64,000 nucleotides of DNA from Bacteroidota bacterium (GTDB lineage: Bacteria > Bacteroidota > Bacteroidia > Flavobacteriales_D > Crocinitomicaceae), in NCBI GenBank assembly GCA_016866255.1, contig VGMY01000004.1, forward strand, positions 62,001 to 126,000. The letters are read 5' to 3'. A model generated the notes under the pieces. That model was not told where the DNA came from and searched no databases. It worked only from the letters and a program-made list of their open reading frames with translations. Below are positions 37,463 through 46,748 of the stretch, in pieces. The number at the start of each line of letters is the position of its first letter. Positions within the stretch are counted from its first letter, which is position 1. The translations under genes and the position numbers were made by a program.

Positions 37463-40252
37463 ATGGTTAAATTTTTATTCTTCCTAACTCTAGTATCTAA
37501 CGTTTTTTTAGCCATTGGGCAGAACAATACCTTCTATCGAAAGTACAATCTTTCCGGAATGCAGGGAGCCTTACAAATGGAGGTAACCGATGATGGTGGA
37601 TTCATAGCGACGGGGCAGCACGAAGGAAACGGTTCTCACGGAGACTGCGACATTTACGTCTATAAATTGGATGTTTGTGGTAACATCGATTGGTTTAAAA
37701 TTTACGGAACAGGAGCGCAAGAAGGAGGTAAAAGCATATTTCAAATGAACGATGGAAACTACTTAGTTTCAGGACTCTATTCCGGTTCTCCATCAACCTA
37801 TCGCGCCTTCAATATGAAAATAGACGCTAACGGCAACGTCCTTTGGATACGACGGTATAATTTTGAATGGATGATGTATTCCCTTGAGGCATCAAATGGC
37901 GATATCATCGCTCTTGGCAGAAACAGTGGAGTCCTTTTTCTGATGCGAACGGACAATACAGGCTTACCTATATGGAGTCGTCAGATCAATGGCATGGGCG
38001 ATATGGGTCTTTGGCTCGATGAAGTTACCAATGGAGACATTGTACTGACAAGCGTTGGAGCAAACAACGGCAAAGACGTGGCCGTCGCTCGATTAACCGC
38101 GAATGGAAACTTCATCTGGAATAAAACCTACGGAGGCAGCGGATGGTCTGATCAAGACCACACTACCTGGTCGTGTAAAGGATTAGTAGATACCCTGGAT
38201 AATAGCATAGTGATAACTTCCCCAACCTACCTCGGAGGAATGGCCAGTGAAAACATTTTAGTAGCTAAACTATCCCTAACAGATGGCGCTGTCCTTTGGA
38301 GCAAAGCATTCGGCGGAGCTCAAAGGGATCAATCCCGCGATATCACTAAACACCCCGGTGGTTACGCAGTTCTTGGGCATACCAACTCATTTGGCACAGG
38401 AATAAACCCAGCGGCAAACATTTTTGAACCACTCAGTGAAAAAGACATCCTATTGTTCTCCCTTTCCAGCAACGGTAGTTTGCAGTGGAGTAAGACTTAC
38501 GGTGGTCAGGATCGCGATAAAGGAATAGGGGTCAAATACAACAACGATGCAGGCTTTAACATTTCCGCGTTTACAACTTCTCCATATTTTGGGAATGTTG
38601 ATGCAAGCTTCGATCCTCTATTCATCAAAACTGATAGTGTGGGCACGGTTGGATGTCAAATGTTTTCTCCCCAACTAATTGAGGTACCGGTTGCGCTTAC
38701 GGCAACAACGGCCGGTAGTATTCAATCGACTAACATTACTCATGATGTGCCCGCCATCAGCTCGCTCAATTTTATTCCCAACGATCAATACGTTTGTCAG
38801 GCTTGTACCAGTATTCCAAATTTTAGCATATCTGACTCTACCGTTTGCGTCAATGACACCGTGCTGTTGACAAATATTACCCTTGTGGGACTTACGTGTT
38901 TTCAACAGTGGCAAATAGATAGTTTGTATTTTGATGGTACTACCAATCCCGAGGTGGTATTTGCAAACCCTGGCGTTTACACAATTTATCTCTACTCAAA
39001 TTGTGGTTTAGCCTCGGATACAATGGTTCGAAATATTTATGTAATTGATCCTCAAACCACCGTTCCCGATTTAATTTGTAGTAGTTCGGGCCCTGTCAAC
39101 TTTACGGGGAGTCCTGCGGGTGGAATATGGAGCGGGTCCAATGTTTCAAATGCAGGAGTTTTTGTGCCAAATGGCCTCGCAGATGGGATGTATTATACTA
39201 CTTACAATGTCCCTGAATTCTGTGCTATAAGCGACTCATTTGTCGTAGATCGCCCTGATATTTTTGCCGGAAACGATACCCTTGTTTGCGTGGGTAATAG
39301 CGTAATCCTCTCAGCTGTCTCGAATTCTCCCGTAACCTACAGTTGGAACGGAATCGCGGGTAACAACTACAACTACAACCCAATGGCCATTGGAACCTCC
39401 AACGCAATTGTGCAAGTAGTTGATACAAATGGTTGTATCAATTCCGATACTTTAGCCGTTCAATCTCACCCCATTCCGAGTGCCGATTTCACCTATCTCA
39501 TTGATTGTTATTCAACCACCGTAAATTTCACAAGTACTAGCACGGTGAATCCCGTATTCAATGACCTATTAAGTTGCCAGTGGTCAGTAAATGGGAATCC
39601 CCTGCAAAGTCAAAATGCTACGATTTCACATACTTACAATCAATCGGGATTAGCTTCGATGACCCTGGTTATCACTTCGCAGATAGGACAGTGTTTGGAT
39701 ACGCTTACTCAAACCTTAGAGGTGCCTACCAACCCTATTCCCTCTTTCACCTATATCCAGCTCTGCGACTACATTGCCGCCTTGAGCGGTCAGTTTCCTG
39801 CCAACGAGAACATTCTCAATATCACATGGTCCATTGACAATCAAAATTTAGGAGATGACTCTTTGACGTATTCACACCAATTTCTGAGTTCCGGTACCTT
39901 CCCTGTGACCTTTATCGTGACCAACGACTACCCATGCGTATATTCGGTTACTCAAAACATTGATTTAATCCCAGAAGAGACCCTTGAAGAGCAAACCATT
40001 CCGAACGTTTTAACAGCCGACGGTGACGGGGTGAATGACGCTTTAGAAATGGACGTAATTCTTGACGAATGCTTAGAATACACGATGTCCATTTACAACC
40101 GTTGGGGGAATTTAGTGTATCGCTTTTCTAGAAATGAAACTCCATTTACAGGATTAGATTCATCCTCCAAAGAGTTATCAGCAGGCGTTTATTTTTATAA
40201 GATTGAAAGTGGAACATCCGTGCGTCATGGAAATATTACCGTTATTAGATAA
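37463..40252 (+). CDS. large secreted protein with T9SS type B sorting domain
   Basis: 929 residues with a signal peptide (to ~residue 19, FLAIGQ). Residues ~25-410 form a propeller-like region of repeated blocks of the type YVYKLD--GN--W-K-YG-GG-E-G-S (for example IFQMNDGNYLVSG, WNKTYGGSGWSDQD, WSKTYGGQDRDKG). This is followed by Ig/PKD-like modules and a C-terminal type B sorting domain (TIPNVLTADGDGVNDALEM, YNRWGNLVYRF, GVYFYKIE). Expected to be exported by T9SS. Next gene on the same strand starts 7 bases after its stop. Confidence 0.88.
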   Translation: MVKFLFFLTLVSNVFLAIGQNNTFYRKYNLSGMQGALQMEVTDDGGFIATGQHEGNGSHGDCDIYVYKLDVCGNIDWFKIYGTGAQEGGKSIFQMNDGNYLVSGLYSGSPSTYRAFNMKIDANGNVLWIRRYNFEWMMYSLEASNGDIIALGRNSGVLFLMRTDNTGLPIWSRQINGMGDMGLWLDEVTNGDIVLTSVGANNGKDVAVARLTANGNFIWNKTYGGSGWSDQDHTTWSCKGLVDTLDNSIVITSPTYLGGMASENILVAKLSLTDGAVLWSKAFGGAQRDQSRDITKHPGGYAVLGHTNSFGTGINPAANIFEPLSEKDILLFSLSSNGSLQWSKTYGGQDRDKGIGVKYNNDAGFNISAFTTSPYFGNVDASFDPLFIKTDSVGTVGCQMFSPQLIEVPVALTATTAGSIQSTNITHDVPAISSLNFIPNDQYVCQACTSIPNFSISDSTVCVNDTVLLTNITLVGLTCFQQWQIDSLYFDGTTNPEVVFANPGVYTIYLYSNCGLASDTMVRNIYVIDPQTTVPDLICSSSGPVNFTGSPAGGIWSGSNVSNAGVFVPNGLADGMYYTTYNVPEFCAISDSFVVDRPDIFAGNDTLVCVGNSVILSAVSNSPVTYSWNGIAGNNYNYNPMAIGTSNAIVQVVDTNGCINSDTLAVQSHPIPSADFTYLIDCYSTTVNFTSTSTVNPVFNDLLSCQWSVNGNPLQSQNATISHTYNQSGLASMTLVITSQIGQCLDTLTQTLEVPTNPIPSFTYIQLCDYIAALSGQFPANENILNITWSIDNQNLGDDSLTYSHQFLSSGTFPVTFIVTNDYPCVYSVTQNIDLIPEETLEEQTIPNVLTADGDGVNDALEMDVILDECLEYTMSIYNRWGNLVYRFSRNETPFTGLDSSSKELSAGVYFYKIESGTSVRHGNITVIR

Positions 40253-40259
40253 ATTCACT

Positions 40260-40556
40260 ATGAAAAACTTAATCCTTATCCTTGGTCTAACATTTGTGCT
40301 TTGTGCAAATGCACAAAGTAAAATTTATTACACCGTTACAGCAGAAGCCCACTCCTTGATGTGCCCTTTTCTCTCACCAAAATTCATGGACTTACTCACA
40401 AAAAAAGGGGCAGAAAGCATCTACAAAGACGAACAGCTGGCAGTTCATTTTACAACCCCAAAAAATGCACCGCTTACTGATGAGCTCATTATGTCACTCG
40501 CGGACGAAATCGGATACGATTCGCGTTTATTCAAAGTAGCCCGGAAAGAGGAGTAG
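40260..40556 (+). CDS. small secreted protein with HMA-like fold pattern
   Basis: 98 residues from the ATG at 40260; a longer in-frame ORF from 40203 would overlap the preceding gene and bury the signal peptide. Signal peptide 1-18 (VLCANA), then about 75 residues with a beta-alpha-beta-beta-alpha-beta pattern like heavy-metal-associated domains (IYYTVTAEAHSLMCPFLSPKFMDLL ends its first helix; LADEIGYDSRLFKV ends the domain). The HMA metal motif CxxC is reduced to a single Cys (MCPF). Role unknown. Confidence 0.7.
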   Translation: MKNLILILGLTFVLCANAQSKIYYTVTAEAHSLMCPFLSPKFMDLLTKKGAESIYKDEQLAVHFTTPKNAPLTDELIMSLADEIGYDSRLFKVARKEE

Positions 40557-40704
40557 CGTGGGTATTTTGAAACCTTTTCGAAATGAGCCTTAGGTAAGCC
40601 TAGCTCAGAAGTGAAGCCTTACGGAAGAAATCAGCCTAAATGGGTGTGCGACATGCTTAAGCAAAAAATGTGCACGCCTCCATAACGTATAAAACACAAA
40701 CCCC

Positions 40705-42000
40705 ATGAAAGATATAATTTGTCCAAAATGCCATTCCGTATTTAACATTGATCAAGCAGGATTTGCTGAAATTGTAAAACAAGTACGAAATTCAGAATTC
40801 GAAAAAGACATTAATGAGAAGATGACTGCCGCCGAAAAAGATAAACAATCAACAGTGGCCTTAACAGAGGCCTCCTTAAAAAACAAATATGAGTCAGAGC
40901 TCTCAAAAAAAGACCAAGAAATTTCTTTACTTAGGGCAGAAAACGAAAATAAAATTCGGGAATCCCTCTTGGAGAGAGAAAAACAACTAACCGAATTACA
41001 AGCGAAATTGAATAACGTCGAAACCGAAAAAACATTGGCGGTGACTCAAGCGGTTGGTTCTTTGGAAAAGGAGTGCAATACATTAAAAAATGCATTATTA
41101 ACGAAAGACTTAGAAAAAGAAAACCTTGAATCCAACTTGCGTCAACAAATGCAAGCAGAGGAAACCCGTTATTTAGGAATCATTCAATACAAGGACGAAG
41201 AAATTAAACAAGTAAAGGACATGAAAATGAAACTTTCTACCAAAATGGTAGGAGAAAGCCTTGAATTGCATTGTGAAAACGAATTCAATAAAATTCGTGC
41301 AGCGGCATTCCCCAGGGCCGAATTTTCGAAAGACAACGACGCCTCCTCCGGGAGTAAAGGAGATTACATCTATCGGGAATATGACGAAAATAAGGTTGAA
41401 ATTTTGTCCATTATGTTTGAAATGAAAAACGAAAGCGAAGGCAGCTCCAGCAAAAAGAAAAACGAAGATTTTTTGAAGGAATTGGATAAAGATCGACGAG
41501 AAAAAAAATGCGAATATGCCGTGCTAGTAAGTATGCTGGAAGCTGATAGCGATTTATACAATGCAGGAATAGTAGATGTTTCCTACCGGTTTGATAAAAT
41601 GTACGTAATTCGACCACAATTCTTTATTCCAATAATTACGCTTTTACGAAACGCTGCCCTCAATTCATTGTCGTACAAGCAGGAACTGGCCAAAATACGC
41701 AATCAAAATGTGGATATTACGAATTTTGAAGAACGATTAACAAACTTTCAGGAAGGATTCTCCAAGAATTACCTATCTGCTTCAGCACATTTTGAGCAGG
41801 CCATTAAAGAAATCGACGCCTCCATCGCAAAAATGCATAAGGTAAAATCGGAATTATTAACCTCAGCAAATCAACTGCGCTTGGCAAATGATAAGGCCCA
41901 AGACCTAACTATCAAAAAGTTAACCCACAACAACCCGACGATGAAGGCTAAATTTGAGGAAGAAAGCACCGTTGGGAAGCCCCGAAAAAGGAAATCGTGA
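40705..42000 (+). CDS. DUF2130 domain protein, predicted nuclease-like, with coiled coil
   Basis: 431 residues. N-terminal CPKC knuckle (C6, C9), a long coiled coil (~35-185), then the DUF2130 core (~190-360) with KMVGESLELHCENEFNKIR, GSKGDYIYRE and IMFEMKNES. The GD followed by an ExK pair (EMK) is the layout of PD-(D/E)XK nucleases, so DNA cleavage or binding is plausible though untested for the family. No signal peptide. Its TGA overlaps the GTG start of the PagL-like gene, so the two are translationally coupled. Confidence 0.9.
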   Translation: MKDIICPKCHSVFNIDQAGFAEIVKQVRNSEFEKDINEKMTAAEKDKQSTVALTEASLKNKYESELSKKDQEISLLRAENENKIRESLLEREKQLTELQAKLNNVETEKTLAVTQAVGSLEKECNTLKNALLTKDLEKENLESNLRQQMQAEETRYLGIIQYKDEEIKQVKDMKMKLSTKMVGESLELHCENEFNKIRAAAFPRAEFSKDNDASSGSKGDYIYREYDENKVEILSIMFEMKNESEGSSSKKKNEDFLKELDKDRREKKCEYAVLVSMLEADSDLYNAGIVDVSYRFDKMYVIRPQFFIPIITLLRNAALNSLSYKQELAKIRNQNVDITNFEERLTNFQEGFSKNYLSASAHFEQAIKEIDASIAKMHKVKSELLTSANQLRLANDKAQDLTIKKLTHNNPTMKAKFEEESTVGKPRKRKS

Positions 42001-43088
42001 AATACCTTGTTGTTCCGTTTTTTTCAATTTGGGTCACCATGGCCGTGAGCCAGAACACCTGGCGGAACAATTCCTATCTTCTCGTAAAATGGAACCAGGG
42101 GTGGCTCATACCTGAATACAGCAATATTGCCTACTTGTCTCAATCAACGCTTCAGTCAGCAGAAATCACATGGCTCAAACGAACACTCGGAAAAAACACT
42201 ACTGAACAGCAATATCGTTACCCGGAGTATGGGTTCACCTTGTTCTTAAGCACCTTGGGAAACCCTTCCGTTTTTGGCAATGAATTAGCCGTATATCCTT
42301 TTTTTCGAACTTATTTTTTCCGACGTAAAACCTGTTCCCTGTTCCACCAATTTGGCTTTGGCTTGGGGTATTCTACCCTCCGTTTTGATTTACATACCAA
42401 TCCAACCAACATTTCCATTGGATCGCATTTAAACATGCATTTTGACTACCAGTTGGGGTTAAAACTCCCCTTGACCACCTCTGTTAATGCTGAAATGGGT
42501 TTGCGTTTTGCCCATTTTTCCAATGCCAACATGGCCGAACCTAATTTGGGTTTAAACATGTTCTATGTTCATGCAGGCTTAGCGAAAAGACTTGGTCAAC
42601 AGGATGCTTTCATACGTTCTGAAATACCTCGATATAAGCGCTCCCACGAATTCGCCTTTATCTATGCTGCCGGAGGTAAACACACGCGAGCGCTCCAGAG
42701 CACACTCTATTTTACCTCATCTTTCAGCGCTGAATATAAATATAAAGCCTTCTATAAATTGTTTTTTGGAGGTGGAATGGATATTTTTTACGATTCCTCA
42801 ACGGAGGCAGAATTGACCTTAAAACCGAACAGCGTTTTTAAACCGCTCGATAAAATTAGCACAGGTGTTCATCTTTCTCAAGAAATCGCCTACGGCAACT
42901 TCAGTTTCATTTTACAGGAAGGTTGGTATTTGGGGTTGCAAAATCCTTTACACTCCTCAAAAATGTACAACCGTGGAATCATCCGATGGCGTTGCACACC
43001 GAATCTGCTGGTACATCTGACGATGAAATCCCATTTGCACATTCTGGATTACCCGGAACTTGGTTTTGGTTATTACTTTAAACGATGA
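41997..43088 (+). CDS. outer-membrane acyloxyacyl hydrolase, PagL-like
   Basis: 363 residues, signal peptide (about 1-18) and alternating strands of an outer-membrane beta barrel ending in an aromatic residue pair near the C-terminus (GFGYYFKR). The segment GLRFAHFSNANMAEPNLGLN matches the lipid A 3-O-deacylase PagL active-site region, with His173 and Ser175 as the probable catalytic pair; the catalytic Glu is not assigned. PagL removes a fatty acid from lipid A. Start is GTG at 41997, inside the stop of the DUF2130 gene; its stop overlaps the next ATG by 4 bases. Confidence 0.8.
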   Translation: MKYLVVPFFSIWVTMAVSQNTWRNNSYLLVKWNQGWLIPEYSNIAYLSQSTLQSAEITWLKRTLGKNTTEQQYRYPEYGFTLFLSTLGNPSVFGNELAVYPFFRTYFFRRKTCSLFHQFGFGLGYSTLRFDLHTNPTNISIGSHLNMHFDYQLGLKLPLTTSVNAEMGLRFAHFSNANMAEPNLGLNMFYVHAGLAKRLGQQDAFIRSEIPRYKRSHEFAFIYAAGGKHTRALQSTLYFTSSFSAEYKYKAFYKLFFGGGMDIFYDSSTEAELTLKPNSVFKPLDKISTGVHLSQEIAYGNFSFILQEGWYLGLQNPLHSSKMYNRGIIRWRCTPNLLVHLTMKSHLHILDYPELGFGYYFKR

Positions 43089-43801
43089 AAACAATCATTT
43101 GCCTAAGTTTAATTCTTACAATTGTCGTATTCACGGCTTGTAAAAAAACTGAATCCACAGTACTTGAACGGCCGATCGAAGGATATTTTGATACCTTGGT
43201 CTTAGCCGATGTTTTTGATGTAGAACTCATTCAAGATTCCCTCAACAAACTGGAAATAATTGGAAACGAAAGGTTTTTGAAGAGAATCACTCCCCATTTG
43301 AGCCAAAACACGTTAACCTTAACGAATGATAATCAAATGCTTTGGTTATTCCCTGAGAGCAATAAAATCCATGTGAAAGTTCATTTTAGTAAAATTTCAA
43401 AAGTCGTAGCCAATGAAACATGTTTTATTCGCAGCAAATTACCTGTTGTAGCAAATGAGTTAGGCTTAATTCTTAAAAGTAAGTTGAACCAAGCCGATCT
43501 AAACGTTCAGTGCACAACCTTTTACTTCTGGAATAACTTTCCCTGCGGTGGATCTGTACAATTAAGAGGACAATGCCAAGAATTAAAACTTTGGAATTAT
43601 GCCCTTATGGAAGTTGATGCAACCGAGTTATTGGCAAACACTGCCCGAGTTGAAAACGACTCCAAGGGCGATATTCACCTCCGATGCCTCGATAGCCTAT
43701 TTTACAAGATTTCAGGGGAAGGCAACATTGAATTGTACGGGAACCCCGCCAGCATTTACGATTTGGGTTCCACGGGATCGGGAAAATTATCGCTTCATTG
43801 A
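43085..43801 (+). CDS. DUF2807 (GIN domain) lipoprotein
   Basis: 238 residues with a lipoprotein signal (FTACKK; lipidated Cys19) and one GIN (DUF2807) domain, a right-handed beta-helix-like fold of Bacteroidota surface proteins: GYFDTLVLADVFDVELIQDS at the start, then repeated strands (IHVKVHFSKISKVVANET) and KISGEGNIELYG, GSTGSGKLSLH at the end. Function unknown. Coupled to the PagL-like gene by an ATGA overlap; the OmpA gene follows after 39 bases. Confidence 0.88.
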   Translation: MKTIICLSLILTIVVFTACKKTESTVLERPIEGYFDTLVLADVFDVELIQDSLNKLEIIGNERFLKRITPHLSQNTLTLTNDNQMLWLFPESNKIHVKVHFSKISKVVANETCFIRSKLPVVANELGLILKSKLNQADLNVQCTTFYFWNNFPCGGSVQLRGQCQELKLWNYALMEVDATELLANTARVENDSKGDIHLRCLDSLFYKISGEGNIELYGNPASIYDLGSTGSGKLSLH

Positions 43802-43840
43802 AAACGTGTAACCGTTTTAGTACGAATCGTTTCAACCCAT

Positions 43841-44569
43841 GTGAAACTCCTCTTTTTTTTCCTATTCATTCCTTTGTGCCTGGCAGCACAAGACTCGCTG
43901 GCAGTTCGTTTTAACTTCAACTCAGATCAGTTGACAACACGTGAAGTCAACCGGCTAAAAAAATACCTTAAAACGAGCATATATTCCATCGACCAAATTG
44001 TTGGAAGCACCGATTCCCTTGGGGTGGATATTTACAACCTCGATCTTTCCCAACGAAGAGCTCAAAACGTAAAAAAACTCCTTGACTCCTTAAATCCTCA
44101 GGTTGCCATTCGAGCATCGGTGATCGGAAAGGGGGAGGTGCTTAGCGCAAATCACTTAGACCGAAAAGTGGTTATCTATTTTCAGCAAAAGCTCTCTGAA
44201 AAAATAAAAATGGCCAAGTTTGGCGATAAAATAAAAATTAATCAGTTGAATTTTGAACCCGGATTAGACCAACTACTACCTGAAACCTTACCATCGCTGT
44301 CTGAGTTACTCACGACCATGGTAGAAAATCCGAACTTGAAATTGGCCATTGAAGGTCACATTTGCTGCGACACGTCCGACGAACTCAATTTATCGGGAAT
44401 GCGTGCGAAGGCCGTATACAATTACTTGGTAAATAACGGAATTTCCAAGAAACGGTTAAGTCATAAAGGCTTTGGCTCCTCGCGGCCTATTTTCCCCTTA
44501 CCCGAAAAAACGGAGGCTGAAAGAATTAGTAACCGGCGGGTTGAAGTGCGCATTTTATCAAAGCAATGA
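43841..44569 (+). CDS. secreted protein with two tandem OmpA-like domains
   Basis: 242 residues from a GTG at 43841, signal peptide 1-16 (LCLAAQ). Two OmpA-type peptidoglycan-binding domains follow. The first (~22-115) is compact with GSTDSLGVDIYNLDLSQRRA, keeping the DAP-binding Asp and Arg. The second (~132-240) has IEGHICCDTSDELNLSGMRA and ISNRRVEVRIL; the usual GHTD is altered to GHICCD. Probably anchors to the cell wall in the periplasm. Transmembrane parts are absent, so it is not a full OmpA. Confidence 0.88.
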   Translation: MKLLFFFLFIPLCLAAQDSLAVRFNFNSDQLTTREVNRLKKYLKTSIYSIDQIVGSTDSLGVDIYNLDLSQRRAQNVKKLLDSLNPQVAIRASVIGKGEVLSANHLDRKVVIYFQQKLSEKIKMAKFGDKIKINQLNFEPGLDQLLPETLPSLSELLTTMVENPNLKLAIEGHICCDTSDELNLSGMRAKAVYNYLVNNGISKKRLSHKGFGSSRPIFPLPEKTEAERISNRRVEVRILSKQ

Positions 44570-44624
44570 ATTTCCTGTTGAAATTTTCCCGAAAAATCCG
44601 TCTTAATTATTCCACGATAAAAAA

Positions 44625-45197
44625 ATGATTGCGAAAACAATTTTATTACTTATTACCCCATGGGTTCTACTCCATTTCCCAGAAACAGCTTATCCAAACT
44701 TGGATAACAAAAATACTACAGCTAGCGACATCAATTTCTCGAATAACCCCGATGGAAGCGAACGTATCGAAGATATGTCCAATGGTGAAGAAAAAATCAT
44801 GTTAGGGCTAATCAATGCTTTGAGAAGGAAAAAAGGACTCAATGCCTTGACCTTGAATACCTCACTGCAATATGCTTGCAGATACCACGCCGCTGATATG
44901 GCGAATGAAGGGTACTTTGAACACGACACCTACAATAGAGTTGGTGCTGATTTACAACTTTCCCTTGATGCGTTTGAACGATGTGAACGCTTTTATCAAG
45001 AAAACGGTTATGTCAATACAGAAAATATTGCAGCTGGTAGTTCCTCAGCGCAAGATGCATTCAACCAATGGTTAGAGAGTCCTGGGCACTACCAAAACAT
45101 GTTAAACAAGGATGCAAAATCCATCGGCCTTGGTTACTATCACAAAGAAAATAGCGAATGGGAAGATTATTGGGTGATGGAAACAGCCACTCAATAA
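44625..45197 (+). CDS. secreted CAP (SCP/PR-1) domain protein
   Basis: 190 residues with a signal peptide (about 1-21) and a CAP domain (~60-190): MLGLINALRRKKGLNALTLN, QYACRYHAADMANEGYFEHDT, NTENIAAG, WLESPGHYQNMLNKDAKSIG. The pattern is that of bacterial YkwD-like proteins, whose role is unsettled (wall binding, possible lipid or peptide binding). It follows the OmpA gene by 55 bases on the same strand. Confidence 0.92.
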   Translation: MIAKTILLLITPWVLLHFPETAYPNLDNKNTTASDINFSNNPDGSERIEDMSNGEEKIMLGLINALRRKKGLNALTLNTSLQYACRYHAADMANEGYFEHDTYNRVGADLQLSLDAFERCERFYQENGYVNTENIAAGSSSAQDAFNQWLESPGHYQNMLNKDAKSIGLGYYHKENSEWEDYWVMETATQ

Positions 45198-45330
45198 GGA
45201 GTACTTTACCATTATCTGCTGAATATTTTAGCCTAATCGTTTCAAGTCAGAAGTTCATCCTACTACCAAGAAGCAAGGAAACCTGAACCAATTGAAATAA
45301 CCCTTAACTTCGTGGCAAAGTCAAGACACT

Positions 45331-46680
45331 GTGGCTACAACACTTATTAAAAACGTTCGAATCGTCAACGAACAAAACGACCAAATGGGAGATGTTTTCA
45401 TCCGGGATGAGCGCATTGAACGGATTGATAGGAGCATTAACCTCGCTGCCGACCACATCGTTGAAGGAAATGGTCGCTTATTAATTCCCGGAATGATTGA
45501 CGATCAAGTGCATTTCCGAGAACCCGGTCTAACGCACAAAGCGAGCATCTCCTCTGAATCTCGAGCGGCGGTAGCAGGTGGAATCACGGGATTTATGGAT
45601 ATGCCGAATACGCTTCCCAATACCCTCAACTTAACGCTGCTTGAGGAAAAATACCAGATTGCCAAGCAATCCTCCCTTGCAAATTACTCGTTCTTTATGG
45701 GCATCAGCCGTTCCAACTTGGAAGAAGCCTTAAAAGTTGATAACGAGTGGGTTTGTGGCATCACCGACGATGGACTTTATTTCAACCAAGAGGGTAGCAT
45801 CTTATGCAACCATCCAGATTTTTTGGATCAATTGTTTCAACGCTGCTCGACCCTGGTGGCGCTACATTGTGAAAATGAACCGGAAATCCACCGCCAATTG
45901 GCGCATTACTCAGCGATTTACGGAGATAATATTCCCTTCGAATTGCACCCCATTATTCGCTCAGAACAAGCATGTTATGATGCAACAAAAACGGTGGTAA
46001 ACATCGCAAAACGTCACGGAAACCGCTTGCACGTATACCACGTTTCTACCGAAAAAGAAACCCACTTGTTTGAAGCTTCCGTGCCGCTTCGTAACAAGCG
46101 CATCACCGCCGAAGCCTGCATTCACCACCTGACGTTTACCGACGAAGAATACGCAACAAAAGGCGCCCTGATCAAATGGAATCCTGCCGTAAAGACCGCC
46201 AAAGACCGAATTGGACTCATTGAAGCCCTGAAAGAAAACCGACTAGACATCGTAGCAACGGATCATGCACCGCATACCTTAGAAGAAAAGCTGCAGCCCT
46301 ACCAAAAATCTATGTCAGGAGGTCCTTTGGTGCAACATGCCCTACCCGCTTTACTGGAATGGTATCACCGGGGGGCTCTGAGTTTAACGGAAATTGTTGC
46401 CAAGACGAGCCATAACGTAGCCGAGTTGTACCGAATGGTGGATCGAGGCTACCTACGTGAAGGATATTACGCAGACTTGGTGCTCATTGACTTGGAAAAA
46501 CCGTGGTCCGATGGCAACACCGACATTCTTTACAAGTGCGGTTGGTCGCCTTTTGAAGGAAAGAATTTTAACAGTAAAATTTGTACCACTTGGGTCAACG
46601 GACAAATGGTGTACAACGAAGGTGAGTTCAACGATTCCATAAAAGGAAAACGACTGCAATTTGAAAAAGAGAGGCTTTGA
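45331..46680 (+). CDS. pyrC: dihydroorotase
   Basis: 449 residues of the amidohydrolase family, cyclising N-carbamoyl-aspartate to dihydroorotate in pyrimidine synthesis. Metal and substrate residues: DDQVHFREPG (57-66), CENE with H179, H237 in YHVSTE, D311 in TDHAPH, and substrate loop MPNT. The first His of the canonical DxHxH is Gln (Q59). Start is GTG at 45331; a TAACTTCG element at 45305-45312 could be its -7 box. Class I-like by length; allantoinase or hydantoinase activity is less likely given MPNT and FREPG. Confidence 0.9.
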   Translation: MATTLIKNVRIVNEQNDQMGDVFIRDERIERIDRSINLAADHIVEGNGRLLIPGMIDDQVHFREPGLTHKASISSESRAAVAGGITGFMDMPNTLPNTLNLTLLEEKYQIAKQSSLANYSFFMGISRSNLEEALKVDNEWVCGITDDGLYFNQEGSILCNHPDFLDQLFQRCSTLVALHCENEPEIHRQLAHYSAIYGDNIPFELHPIIRSEQACYDATKTVVNIAKRHGNRLHVYHVSTEKETHLFEASVPLRNKRITAEACIHHLTFTDEEYATKGALIKWNPAVKTAKDRIGLIEALKENRLDIVATDHAPHTLEEKLQPYQKSMSGGPLVQHALPALLEWYHRGALSLTEIVAKTSHNVAELYRMVDRGYLREGYYADLVLIDLEKPWSDGNTDILYKCGWSPFEGKNFNSKICTTWVNGQMVYNEGEFNDSIKGKRLQFEKERL

Positions 46681-46748
46681 ATATCTTACGAATCGTTCCC
46701 CCCAAAAGGCAAGCACTGGACGACCCTTACTTGTTTCTTTGATTTTTT

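Noticed and set aside
40557-40704. Possible tRNA or small RNA in the 148-bp gap
   Set aside because: Pieces such as CCTTAGGTAAGCCTAGCTCAGAAG pair weakly; no cloverleaf or TTCAAAT arm.
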